Of a DNA stretch of 64,000 nucleotides, positions 46,445 through 57,435 are shown in pieces. Origin of the DNA: Nageia nagi (lineage: Eukaryota > Pinophyta); NCBI GenBank assembly GCA_050084985.1, contig JBITNC010000001.1:868001-932000 (forward strand). The letters run 5' to 3'. A model generated the notes under the pieces. The model made no database searches and had not been told where the DNA came from. It saw only the letters and a program-made list of their open reading frames with translations. The translations under genes and the position numbers were made by a program. Positions within the stretch are counted from its first letter, which is position 1. Each line of letters starts with the position of its first letter.

Positions 46445-48000
46445 AATAATGATCAATCTATTGGTGTATCCTCATACTCACTACCCTCACCACCACCCTA
46501 GCCACTAGTCTCACCAACTTCTTGACCTTTTTGAGCTGGTGCTAATGGGTTACCTAAACTTTGCTCATTCCCTACTACTCATAAATTAGCTGATCTAAGA
46601 CCCTATTATGAGGAAGTACCAATAACACTCCTACTACGAGATGTTGCAACTCTAACCTAGCCTCATTGAACACTAGAAGCACCTTATACCCCACTAGCAA
46701 TGGCTATTAGAAATGTGTGAACATCCAAAGGAACATAACCTAAAGGAGGAAGAGGATAGTTTGCACAAGGTGCATACACAAGAATTCCTACTAACCATGT
46801 AGATCAATAACCCCATGATAGTAGTCTTGGTACATACAGATATCCCTAATGAAAGAGGTATACTACCTCTCTATGCCTACTGATGTGCATGCCACCCCGG
46901 CCTGCTACTGAAAAGTCTAAACCATGGCTTGAGTTGTGTCCCTCTCATGCATATAATGATAATACTTATCATGTTATATAATTTTATCCTCATCATAATG
47001 TCTATACTTCTCCAACTAAGCACACATAGACTCATTATCTCCATGAGACTAGTGGAGTAATGATATGGATTGGGCCAATAAAAACTTGAGCTATGAGATC
47101 TTGTCCAATAGTGCATAAATGCTAAGTAACTAAGGAGAATGCATCTTCTCCTCTATAGATCCCTCATCTACCTATATCACTCAAGCCTTCTTAGCATGAA
47201 GAACATCCTCCTTGCTATGTACACCCACCTTTGGGATATCTCCCTCAAGTCCCATCTCAATATCTTGATCCTAGGCCACACTAAGTCTAATCCTAGATTC
47301 CTCTACATGTTGATGCACTCATTAACCTTGATCCTCCACATTTTCGTCCTCCATATCAACCTATCACTAGGTAGCAAAAACCTCAATCACACCCATCTCA
47401 TCATCATCCACCTCCTCATCAATTCCCTCCTCCTAAGTAGGATCAGGTTCTACATATACCAAAGTTTGGATACCATCAATAGGGAGATTCCCCTCTTGTT
47501 TATGCCTCATAGGCTCTAGAGGTACATCCTAAAGAAGTACAAAATGGCATCTAACATAATCAAATTAGAAGTACTCAAGAAACTCAATCTATCAACCCTA
47601 AGAACTTACACCTATCTAATCCCTATAAGCTCAACCTCAAGCTCATTCCACATTGGATATAAATGATAAGGTCTAAACTTGACATGGTCTAGCACTAGCC
47701 AAGCCCTTGTTGGTGAGTCTCACATCATGATGTGAACCCATGTGTGGATCAACCAATTTGAACCACCTAGTACTAAGACAAAACATGAACTAACCCTTAA
47801 AGGTCCTTTGGTTTACCAAGCCTCAACTTCTACCTACATCAACCCAGATCCAACATAGGGATAATATAAAAGTACCAATTCATTAGGATGAAGGTACACC
47901 CTTCGACTACTCCCATCCTTAGCAACCATTCATCAAACATTATCAAGGTAAATGAGATATGATCCAAAATAATTCAAGCACTCACCTCCCTTGCACCCCT
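46445..48000 (-). pseudogene. Unidentified coding region with acidic C-terminal part (copy 2)
   Basis: On the minus strand from about 48000: VKFRPYHLYPMWNELEVELI near 47640-47700, then IDGIQTLVYVEPDPT, GIDEEVDDDEMGVIEVFAT (about 47365-47425), LDKISLKFLL-like sequence near 47080-47110 with one stop, and VGIERQYTSFIRDICMYQDY (about 46825-46890). It ends GGGEGSEYEDTPID near 46455-46495. The order and many residues match copy 1 on the plus strand at 26380-28258. It stands next to the 3' end of a chromovirus, but chromoviruses are not known to carry such a frame, so it probably belongs to another, truncated element. No function assigned. Stops are scattered, but negatively charged residues are well kept. 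Confidence 0.65.
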
Positions 48001-48560
48001 GAGCTATTTGGTAATGTGGATGTTTATGTTTGGGCAAACCATATATGGTCTTACATGAACCAACAAAGGCTACCTGATCCTATATATTTCTATATAGATG
48101 GACTTGAACCCTAGTGACTACTTGTGTGACTTACTCAGCATATCACATGACTATTGTGACATAGCCTGCCCACCCAACCATCCAAACTATGCCATGCTTG
48201 GAGGTATCTTTGCAAGTTTGTTTTGACCCCCTCACAATGCATGAAAGGAATTACCCTCTCATATTCTCCCCCACTTAGAGTAGGGTTGTTTACATGAAAA
48301 CCAAGGCATCTTATTAGAATTGGGCATTCCAAGGGGCTTCACATAATAACTACCTTGGAACATTCTGACATTCTAATATAAGATTATATAGAAATATCCT
48401 CCCAACTAGCCTATACAATATTGACACTATACAAAGTGCATTATGCTAGTGTCCACTTTATTTACACTCTGTTAGGTAGGAACCTACTTATGATGCAAGC
48501 ACACTTTATCAGATGATAGGTAAATGAAATCTTCATATAGAAACTATTAGATCTTATCTT
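48001..48560 (-). other. 3' end of the chromovirus: polypurine tract and LTR start
   Basis: On the minus strand AGTGGGGGAGAATATGAGAG (about 48265-48285) is a polypurine tract. The sequence after it, with TGTGAGGGGGTCAAAAC near 48220-48240, probably begins the 3' LTR. The LTR is soon lost, and the acidic coding region takes over near 48000. Confidence 0.5.
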
Positions 48561-50060
48561 GATAAGCCCATAGCTTCTGTGCTCATTCCCAAGTGTCATT
48601 GATATAAATACAACCCTCCTAACTAATCAAATACTCAATTTAGGATCTATTGCCCTATCTCATTCTTATCATGTATTTAACTTTTATGATACTTATACCT
48701 AGATGATCTATAACACCATTAGGAGGATGAGCAACCACTACTTGTTTAGGGTCTTCAACATCAACCACAAACTTCCGTAGCTAACTGACATGAAATGTAG
48801 GATGTATGTGCATCCACTTAGGAAGCTACAATTTGTATGCTACATGGCCCACACATTTTAGGACCTTTAAGGAACCTTCATATCTCTATATAAGTATTTT
48901 ATATGTGCTAATTTTTTCCTTAAATTGATCATCATTAATCCTGAGTAGCACTTTTTCACCATCTTTGAACTCAACTGGTCTTTGATTCTCATACAACATT
49001 TACTTTCATTCGATCTTGAGCTATCAAAAGGAATTTGCATGCTAATTCTATGTTTTCTTTCCAATCCTATAATAATCTAGATGATGTTGGACAGCATGAT
49101 AGTAGGCACTTAACACCAAATGTGGAGCAATCAGTTGCCTTTCTATAGCCAAATCAAAAGGAGAGAACCTCCTCGAAGTTGAATTTTACTATTATAGCTA
49201 AATTATGCAATGTATAAGAGCTCTAACCAATTACTCTGGTTTAATAATACATAATGTTAGATATATTCCTCTAAAATATCATTCATCTACTTTATCTATC
49301 CATCCATTTGAGGAAGGTACACCAAATACATGAGCAACTTAGTGCCCATGATCTAAAATAATTCTATCCAAAAATTGCTCATGAACTGAATGTCATTATC
49401 TAACACAATGTTGAGGGAAGTCCCCATTAATTTACAACAAATTTAAGGAAATATTATGCAACCATTGATGCTTCACATGAAAACTAACATAGTATGAACA
49501 TTTCATATCTACTAAACCAATCCACCACAACCATGATGCTCATAAAACCATATTTCTTGGGTAACTTAGTAATAAAATCCTTCGAACCACTTACCCATGG
49601 TCTCAATAGGACTACCAATGGCTCAAGTAGACTTGTTAGATTACTCTATTTAGCCTTATCTTGCTAACACCATAGGAAATTATAAATGTAATCCTTGATT
49701 TCATGGAACATGTTTAGCTAATAAAAACCACCCTTAATCAAAGCAAACATGCGATCTCTCCCTGGGTGACCTGCATAAGGGGAATCATGGCACTCTTTCA
49801 ATAATTATTTCCTATGTTCATACCACTTAGGAACATACACATGACCATGTGAGTACAACAACATTCTATCTTGGATCCTAAACTTGCTCATACAACCAAT
49901 AGACACCTAATTCTACATTAAAGCCATTTTATCTTTAGCCTATAAGTCCTTTACCATACCCAACCATATACAAATTTTAAGTTCATCTATAAAAAGGATT
50001 TGAGACATTTCATTTTGAATGGTTAAGAACATAAGTTTATTCTCCCCCACTTAGGTGTTA
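48561..50060 (-). pseudogene. Chromovirus integrase with chromodomain
   Basis: Minus strand. The zinc-binding lead is HDSPYAGHPGRDRMFALIKG (about 49735-49795), then NFLWCQQ, where the first of two cysteines is lost. The core has VSGSKDFITKLPKKYGF and IMVVVDWFSRYEMF near 49500-49610. The C-terminal part has SKMVKKCYSG-type sequence near 48950 and MHIHPTFHVSQLRKF near 48780-48825. About 150 bases further on is a decayed chromodomain ending in INDTWE near 48590. Chromodomains guide integration to marked chromatin in chromoviruses (established knowledge). Stops and shifts make it inactive. Confidence 0.85.
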
Positions 50061-51260
50061 GCATGCAGTTGAAGCTAGAATTTCCTACTCAATGCATTAG
50101 CCACTACATTCTATTTACCTAGATAAAACTTAAACTGATAATCATACTATGATAGGAAATTTCCCACCAATGCTTCTTATTGTTAAGTTTTTTTGATATC
50201 CTAAAGAAAGTATTAGAAATGTTGTCCATTTTCACCACAAATCTCTCTCTGAGAAGATAATAGTGCCACACCATAAGATAATGTTTAACCACCACCATTT
50301 CTTTATCATGTGTTGGATATTTTTTCTCACCATTAATGAGTCATCATGACTTAGGCCATTGGATGTCCATCTTGTACCAACACACCATTGAGGGCATAAT
50401 CTAAGGCATTAATTTGAACTTTAAAAGGCTTTATGAAACTTGGTAGTGTCAAGATAGGAGCCATGACTAAGGCATGCTTAAACTTTATAATGCAACCTAT
50501 CTTACGAGAGTCCACCACCACTATACATCTTTCTTTAAGAGTTGAGTCAAAGGAGTAGTAAGTTTGGAGTATCCACTCATAAACCTATGATAGTAATTTG
50601 CCAAGCCAAAAAATTATTAAAGACTATAAATGTCTATAGAAGCCTCCCAATCTTGAATTGTAACCAATTTTTTTGGATTCAACCTTATTTGACCTTGACC
50701 CATGATATGACCCAAGTAATGCACTTTAGGATGTGCAAGCTCACACTTTTCACATTTTACATAAAGCTCATTCTCATGGAGTTTTTGGAACACTTGTTTC
50801 AAATGTTTGATATGCTCCTTTAGATTCTTATTATACATGAGGATGTTGTCTAAACCACCATGAACTTATCTAGGAAAGGATGGAACATGTTGTTCATCAA
50901 TGTACAATAAGTAGCTAGAGCATTACACAAGCCAAATGGCATCATGGATAGTCAAATGAGCTATATCTTGTAACACAATTCATTTTCTACTCATCTCCTT
51001 TGGCTATCCAAACCTAATAGTACCCTTATTTCAAATCTAACTTTGTAAACCATTTCACTTCACCTAAACAATCAAAGCAATCATCTATGAAAGGCAATGG
51101 GTATGTGTCTACTTATTCAAGGTATAGTAATCAACACACGTTTGTAAAGAACCATCTACCTTTCTTTGAAATAGAATAGGAGCACCATAGAAAAAGTGTA
51201 ATGGATGTAGATACCTAGAAGCTATCAATTCCTCTAACTAATATTTCAATTCAACAATTT
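50061..51260 (-). pseudogene. Chromovirus reverse transcriptase and RNase H
   Basis: Minus strand. RT starts near 51250 (YHPLHFFYGAPILF-like sequence, then VDGSLQTCVDYYTLNK near 51100-51160). The catalytic box is decayed near 50850 (DNILMYNKNLKEHIKHL). A 73-residue open piece (50617-50838) reads VFQKLHENELYVKCEKCELA, then HPKVHYLGHIMGQGQIRLNP. RNase H follows with THDKEMVVVKHYLMVWHYYL (about 50255-50315) and a tail FKFYLGKNVVANALSRK-like with one stop (about 50075-50130). The order RT, RNase H, IN identifies gypsy. Non-functional. Confidence 0.85.
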
Positions 51261-52870
51261 CAATCTATGATAATTGATAAGGCCTCAATGCTAAAGGTTT
51301 CACACCTAGAACCAACTCTATCTTATGATCGATTGCACGATGAGGAGGAAGTTTGTCAGGAAGCTTAGATGACATCGCATCTCTAAGTTTTGTAGGTATT
51401 TTTACAACTTCTTTCTTTGATTTATCATCCCAATCCCCTACCATAGCCATTGAGAACAATGGCTCATCCTTATTCTTTCTCATGGACCATTCGAGGACCA
51501 TAACAGACATAAGAGGTATTTCATAAACCACTCTAGGCTCACACAAGTTGATTATACATATAAATAGAGGATCTATAATGATCAATTTATTCATATAGGG
51601 TATCATTGTCGCATAAATCATTTGAATGAACATTTATCCTAAGACTAGATCAAAAGAATCTAAAGGGACAACAAACAATATCATGGATCTGACCCACCGT
51701 CCCACTTGCAAGCAGATTTTAGGGACTTTACCAATAATGACTTTAGATGGGTGATTTTGCACTTTCCATGAGAATTCTAAATTCTCTTATTTCTAATCCA
51801 TCTTATTACTAAACTATTAGGATACATAATTGTTGCTCGCTCTCCCATCAACCAATGCAACCATTATGTTATCATTCATGGTGGCTTCCACATAGTTTAA
51901 CAGATGAACCACATCTACATCAATGATCAGGATATGACCTTCCATCATCGCTAATGTGTTTAAGAGAGAGAAAATTTAGCTCATTTTTATTAATGCCTAA
52001 TATCAAAGTAACACTAGCAATTTGAAGCTGGGGTTGCATTGGTGGATGTATTGCACATTGAGGAGCTTGATCAAAAGAGGACAAGATCCTATTAAGTTTC
52101 ATATGATTCAAACACTCCCTTGTTAAATGTTTGGGCATGTCATAAGCAAAACAAATTAAAGTACCACCTCTAAAGCCACTTGGAGTAGAAGTAACTATGT
52201 GCTTTTGTGATTTGCATGGTCCCTCACCATGGTTGCCTTCTACTCTCTTTTGAAAATTCCACCTATGACCCTTGCCAACTTGTTGCTTTTATTTATCATC
52301 TTTTTTCCCTTTAGGCTAATTTGGATTCCATGGTCAAGTACTAAACTTGCATTTCTTAGTACATGGTTTCTAAGTGTAGACTTGCCTTTCTAAGTCCCCT
52401 TCTCACCCTCACAAGAAGTTTGACCCTCTCTATAGTTAATCAATTTTTCTACCATAGCTATATCCAACTTGTTTAGCTTGTGGCATTTTGGGCCTATTTG
52501 CAAATTGCATTTGAAGGAAAAGAGCTTTTTAGTCACCTAGATTTCAATTTCTAACATGAGGTTTGTAAACTATCTCACATATTCTCATATAGACCTAGTA
52601 TGTTTAAGTTCAAAGAGTTTCTCATGAGCTCTCTCATTCTCATTAGTGGGATAGAAAGTCTCTCAAAGCACTTTCATAAGTTTCTCCTCAGTATCACAAA
52701 CTGTAATACTTGGATACTTTATCTGACTTCATTCCCATCTCCACCACCAAAGCTTAGCCACATTGGAAAGATAGCCAAGAGTAATACCAACTTTTTGAAT
52801 CTCACTTAGATGAGTTAGATTGTCCAAGTACCTAGTTGTATCCTAAAGAAAATTCTCCAACATTTTGGTA
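51261..52870 (-). pseudogene. Chromovirus gag and protease
   Basis: Minus strand. The capsid core is visible at about 52740-52860 (YLDNLTHLSEIQKVGITLGY, then AKLWWWRWE). A zinc knuckle lies near 52115-52160, reading CFAYDMPKHLTREC with the second Cys replaced by Tyr. A protease-like stretch near 51840-51860 reads ALVDGRASNNYVS, where the catalytic D-S/T-G has become D-G-R. A 122-residue open piece (51265-51633) lies between protease and RT and includes LPPHRAIDHKIELVLGVKPL, typical of the lead into chromovirus RT. The N-terminal part of gag, the leader and the 5' LTR are missing; the sequence changes near 52870. Confidence 0.8.
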
Positions 52871-52949
52871 ATAATTTAGAGAATGGATAAATGAGTCCAA
52901 GTTGGGTTGGCTTGGATGGACTAGATGTTTTTTAGTTAAAAGCTCCTAT

Positions 52950-52959
52950 GTAGGGGGGG
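52950..52959 (+). other. Polypurine tract before the plus-strand chromovirus LTR
   Basis: GTAGGGGGGG abuts the LTR start TGTTGGCC. About 80 bases before it (52870-52949) do not match the minus-strand gag and may be the 3' tail of a lost plus-strand copy. Confidence 0.6.
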
Positions 52960-53378
52960 TGTTGGCCTAGAATGTGTCTTAGTGTTAGGATCCCACATCC
53001 TAACATTTTAGTATTAGTATTTTATTAAATTATTGATATATATTGTCATATTATGATTGTAAGGGTGGGGCTCAATTTTGCATTACTATTAGGGTTAAGA
53101 TTAGTTTAATATAAATAGATAGAAAAGTGTGGATAAAGGCATCTTGAACATTATTTTTTACTTTTGGAGTTTTAATGAGGTATCCCCTCGAGGTGGCCTA
53201 TGATTCTATTACTATTCAATAAAATCTTATCTTTATCTACTTATTGATGCTATTTTGTGTTCTATTTACCAGTGCATGCCCTGTTATTTCCAATAGATAG
53301 TTATAATTTTCCTATTTCAAATCAATATTCATTTTAATTTTGCAATATTTGCCTTTTCATATTTGTAGCATCATAACA
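52960..53378 (+). repeat. Chromovirus (Reina-like) LTR, 419 bp
   Basis: It starts TGTTGGCCTAGAATGTG and ends GCATCATAACA, with a primer site two bases further on. Inside are a TATA box (TATAAATA near 53110) and a poly(A) signal CAATAAAA near 53217, about 107 bases apart, so the transcript start and end can be placed in R. Gag and pol follow on the plus strand. Confidence 0.88.
53110..53117 (+). promoter_or_regulatory. TATA box of the Reina-like LTR
   Basis: TATAAATA, followed by AGATAG, at mid LTR. The poly(A) signal AATAAA lies at 53218-53223. Confidence 0.65.
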
Positions 53379-53380
53379 TC

Positions 53381-53392
53381 TAGTATCAAAGC
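53381..53392 (+). other. Primer binding site, Met-tRNA type
   Basis: TAGTATCAAAGC against the usual TGGTATCAGAGC; 10 of 12 bases agree. It lies two bases after the LTR end. Confidence 0.85.
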
Positions 53393-54175
53393 TCTTTTCA
53401 GGGCCATTCTATTGCAAGAAAATTAAAAAAAAAATTCTTAGATGTCTAGGCTAGAAACCCTATATGGAAGTTTTAAAATATGTAGGAGGATCTATCTTTT
53501 TTGGCTAAGCACACTTGCCCATAAAGCTATGTGTGAAGTGAGGTGCAAAAAACTTTGCACCAATACCTAGGCCTCATATAGAACCCTACATAGAATTGGA
53601 CTCCATGTATTGAAAGGTATATTGAAGACTATATAGGCTATAAATAAAAACTAGGTAAGAAGCTATGTCAATCATCTATAAACTATAGTGCACTAGAAAG
53701 TACCATTAAAAAGTTACTTATCATAGAAGCCATCTTTGTAGCCTCTTTCCTTGTGAAAGTTGGATAGGAGGGGTGTTTAGACAAGCCTATAGAGCAGATA
53801 TTATTTACCCTAGAATCATTCCTTCACACCAAAAACCTTGATTTGAGAAGTAGAATGTATGCCATGTAGTTTTTTAGAGCTACCAAAAATAGCAATTCAA
53901 AGGTAACAAAAACTTTAGAGCTAAATAACTAGAAATATGTACCATTTTAGTAATTTTTAACAAAAGCAAATAGACCCATAGACATAAAAAAAAAAAGAGT
54001 CTGGGGGTTCAAAAATCATCTTTTGGAGACCTAACCCATTGTGATAATATTTTTGAGCTGATCATTTTGATATATTACACCCATACACTTTTTCAGGCAC
54101 TTTCTAAAAATAGTAGTTACTAAAAATAGCAATTTCTAGAAATATTGGCTTAAAAAATAGCAATTTTTAGAAATG
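53393..54175 (+). other. Leader of the Reina-like element
   Basis: No coding that I can support. A motif like AAAAATAGCAATT recurs near 53885, 54126 and 54159. Confidence 0.6.
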
Positions 54176-55090
54176 GCACTTGAAACAAGATCCCAAATAG
54201 CAGCACAAGCTAATCCTACCATGATGACATTTCAAACTATGATCCAAGAGCATAAATTCAATAAATACAAACCCTTGATAGTAAATGTGATAGTGTTCAA
54301 CTAAGTCTCAGTCATACCAATAATGCATCCAGTCCACAACAATTAGGGCAATCAAGAAATCCACAAGGGTATCATCATAACTTTTAGAGGTAATAAGATG
54401 GTTTTATTCTTCCCTACACAACTAAATTGGATTTTCCTTGATTTGATGGAGATAATCTCATTGGCCAGATTTATAAAGTTGGGTAGTATTTCACATTGAA
54501 CCAAATCCTAAAGGATTTGAAGGTGCACATGGCATCTTTTCATTTGGACCATAAGGCTCTCCAATGGCACCAATGGTACTCCAAAATGCATCCTATTCCT
54601 TCATGGGATGAATTCACTCAACAATTATTGATCCATTTTGGTCCTAGTGACTATGAAGACTTCACAAGGGTATTGACCAAGTTATGTCAAACTACAATAG
54701 TCAAAGAATAACAAAATCAATTTGAGAAATTGGCAAATCACATAGAGGGGTTGGATGATGCATTTTTCATAAGTTGTTTTATCAATGGCTTAAAAGAAGA
54801 AATTAAACTAGAGGTCAAAATATTTAATCACAAAACTATGATGGATGCTATTACCTTAGCAAAGCTCGTTGAAGATAAAGCCAATGCTCATCAATGAAAT
54901 ACAAGACCTCCATTCACCAAAACACATAATATTTCCCATTCTTCTAATAACACAAGAGCCCCACCATTGAGTCACATAATGCCAACTAAGAAGTTGACAT
55001 GGGAAGAAATGGAAGAGCATTGAAAGAAAGGCTTGTGTTATAATTGTGAAGAGAAATTTGTTCATGGTCATCCTTGTACATAACAAAAGT
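54176..55090 (+). pseudogene. Reina-like chromovirus gag
   Basis: The start near 54176 (MALETRSQIAAQANPTMMTF) is the first ATG of the readable frame. The capsid core is at about 54440-54711, with ILKDLKVHMASFHLDHKALQ, WHQWYSKMHPIPSWDEF and HFGPSDYEDFTRVLTKLCQ, continuing past one stop into QFEKLANHIEGLDDAFF and MMDAITLAKLVEDKANAHQ. A zinc knuckle CYNCEEKFVHGHPC lies near 55036-55077. Only a few stops and shifts separate the pieces, so this copy is younger than the minus-strand chromovirus. Gag assembles the particle. Confidence 0.9.
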
Positions 55091-55800
55091 TATATTTGCT
55101 TGATGTTGATGCTCCTAGTGAGGAGGAATATGAGAGTGCACCTGAAGAGGCTATAGAGGAAACTCTAGATGAGGAGGCCCCAATTATCTCTTACAATGCA
55201 TTGGTAGGAATTACCATCCCATAAACTATGAAGGTCAAAGGGTTTTTTAAAAAGCACCCTCTCATAATATTATAGGATTTAGGAAGTACTCATAATTTCA
55301 TTAATCCATGAGTGGCTAAGGTTGCTGAGTATTACATCCACCATATAAATAATTTTGAGGTTATGGTTGGTAATGGAGGAAAAGTAGCATGTAAAGGCAC
55401 ATGTCACAGTGTCAAATTGAGCATGGACCACTATACTTTAAAATGTGATATGTACACTTTACCACTTGGGAGATGTGATATAGTTTTGGGGGTACAATGG
55501 TTGAGGACTTTGGGCACCATACAGTGGAATTTTGTAGAGATATAGATGACCTTCAAAATACATGAACAAGAGCATACTCTTAGGGAATTATAGGGTGGAT
55601 CTATACAAATTATGAGCTCACATTGCATGGAAAAGATCCTAAAAAAAATTGGAAAAGGGATGCTAGCATAGTTATACTCTTTATCAATCATCGAACTTGA
55701 AATAATAGAGCCTAAGGATCTACAACCCATATTAAGTAAGCATTTAAGTACCTTTGAGGAACCAAAGGGCTTACCACCCTAAAGATCACATGATCATGCT
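55091..55800 (+). pseudogene. Reina-like protease region
   Basis: An acidic linker (EEEYESAPEEAIEETLDEEA near 55120-55180) leads to an aspartic protease. Its active site reads DLGSTHNFINP (about 55280-55312), where the usual D-S/T-G has Leu in the middle. A 77-residue open piece (55312-55545) follows: NGGKVACKGTCHSVKLSM, then LPLGRCDIVLGVQWLRTLG. The protease would cut the polyprotein. The active-site change and several stops suggest it is dead. Confidence 0.85.
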
Positions 55801-57040
55801 ATCCAGTTGGTGTCAAGAAATCACCCACCAAACATTCATCCTTATTGGTATCCTTGTTTACAGAAAAATGAAATTGAAAAATTGGTTAAGGAATAATTGG
55901 ATGCAGGAGTAATATGACCTATCATAAGCCCATATTCTTCTCCAATTATATTGGTTCATAAGAAAGATGGTTCTTGGCATATGTGTGTGGATTTTAGGGC
56001 CCTCAACAAAATTATCATCAAGAATAAATTTTCCATCCTAGTCATTGATTAATTATTGGATGAACTGCATGGGGCAAGATATTTTTCCAAGCTAGACTTA
56101 CAATTTGGGTATCACCAAATCCACCTCAAGGAGGAGGATATATCAAAAACTACATTTTGCACCCATGAGGGCCATTATGAGTTCCCAGTCATGCCTTTTG
56201 GCCTCACAAATGCTCCATCCACATTTCAAAGTTTAATGAATTAGGTGTTTCATCTATTCCTTAGGAAGTTCATTTTAGTTTTCTTTGATGATATCTTAAT
56301 CTATGGTAAGACATGGTAAGAACATGCAACACATGTTGACCAAACCTTACAAATTTTGAAGGAACACCAACTATATGCAAAAAAATCAAAATGTTCATTT
56401 GATAAGAGGGAAATTGATTACATAGTCCATGTTATATTAGAAGAGGGAGTTAAGGTGGATCCATATTATATTAGAAGAGGAAGTTAAGGTGGATCCACAA
56501 AAGATTACTAACATGCAAAATTGGTCTATTCCTACATCTTTGAAAAGTCTCTAATGATTCTTAGGGTTGATAGGATATTATAGGAAATTTATGAAGAATT
56601 ATGGAAAGATTGTAGCCCCTCTAACCATGTTGTTGAAAAAGAATGCATTCCAATGGTCCCCTTAATCTGAAGTAGCTTTCCTTAAGCTTAAAGAGGTGAT
56701 GTGTACCACCCTAGTATTAGTAATGCCAGATTTTTCTAAAACCTTTGTGATAGAAAGTTATGCTTGTGGAGTAGGAATTAGGGTAGTATTAATGCAAGAG
56801 GGGCATCCATTGGCATTCACTAGTAGAGCACTCTTTGAAAAAAATTTGAGTAAATCCACTTATGAAAAAGAAATGCTTGCCATCATTCATGTAGTTCAAT
56901 ATTGGAGACCATATCTCATTATTCATCATTTCATCATCCTCATAGATCGTCATAGTTTGAAATTTTTATTGAGAAACACATTTCTATGCTTGAGCAACAA
57001 AAATGGGTGACCAAACTGAAGTTCTTTAACTATAACAAAA
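55801..57040 (+). pseudogene. Reina-like reverse transcriptase and RNase H, truncated
   Basis: RT motifs in order: YSSPIILVHKKDGSWHMCVD (about 55933-55992), FRALNKI, then [19 protein letters not shown] in an open piece at 56056-56244, [16 protein letters not shown], and the catalytic VFFDDILIYGK (about 56278-56310). RNase H starts near 56696 (FSKTFVIESYACGVGIRVVL, FEKNLSKSTYEKEMLAII). It breaks off in its last part near 57040 (EQQKWVTKLKFFNYNKK), where the copia LTR begins at 57045. Integrase and any chromodomain are therefore missing. A 34-bp tandem duplication at 56432-56499 shifts the frame. Confidence 0.9.
56432..56499 (+). repeat. 34-bp tandem duplication in RT
   Basis: Two units starting TTATATTAGAAGAGG at 56432 and 56466, differing at two bases. 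It is not a multiple of three. Confidence 0.9.
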
Positions 57041-57044
57041 AAAA

Positions 57045-57422
57045 TGAATTTGCCTAACAATTCATAATACATTAAAAAAAAATGAAATTGCACAACTCAA
57101 CAACAATGGAGAACTAAAATTGAATCCAACACCAAATTGATTATTGAGAATGCAAGCTACAACTCCAATACAACTCCACACACTTTGATGATACTGCAAA
57201 ATACATTACAAACATTTATAGAGGCCATAGGTGACCTTTACCCTTCAACCTAGAAGCTAAAACACCAAGAAACATGAACTAGAAAGCCACAGGAAGGAAA
57301 AATAATGTACATAAAAAATAGAACTAGCCAGTAGGCCGGTTGCTTAGCTGTGTGGCCGGTTCACTTATTCTAGCCGGTTGGCCAGTTATAGGTAGCCGGT
57401 CAATCGATCTTCAAAGTCTTCA
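57045..57422 (-). repeat. 3' LTR of the young copia element, 378 bp
   Basis: On the minus strand it starts TGAAGACTTTGAAGATCG at 57422 and ends GGCAAATTCA at 57045. A polypurine tract precedes it. Four CCGGT motifs (about 57337-57400) make it one of the few CpG-bearing spots in the window. It truncates the Reina-like RNase H. The 5' LTR is not present. Confidence 0.8.
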
Positions 57423-57435
57423 TACTCCCCCTTGC
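57423..57435 (-). other. Polypurine tract of the young copia element
   Basis: The minus strand reads GCAAGGGGGAGTA, adjacent to the LTR start. It overlaps the end of the pol frame (TSKGE). Confidence 0.85.

Noticed and set aside
47139-47519. Plus-strand frame of 126 residues
   Set aside because: Lies antisense to the minus-strand acidic coding region, which has a homologue at 26.4-28.3 kb; this frame has none.
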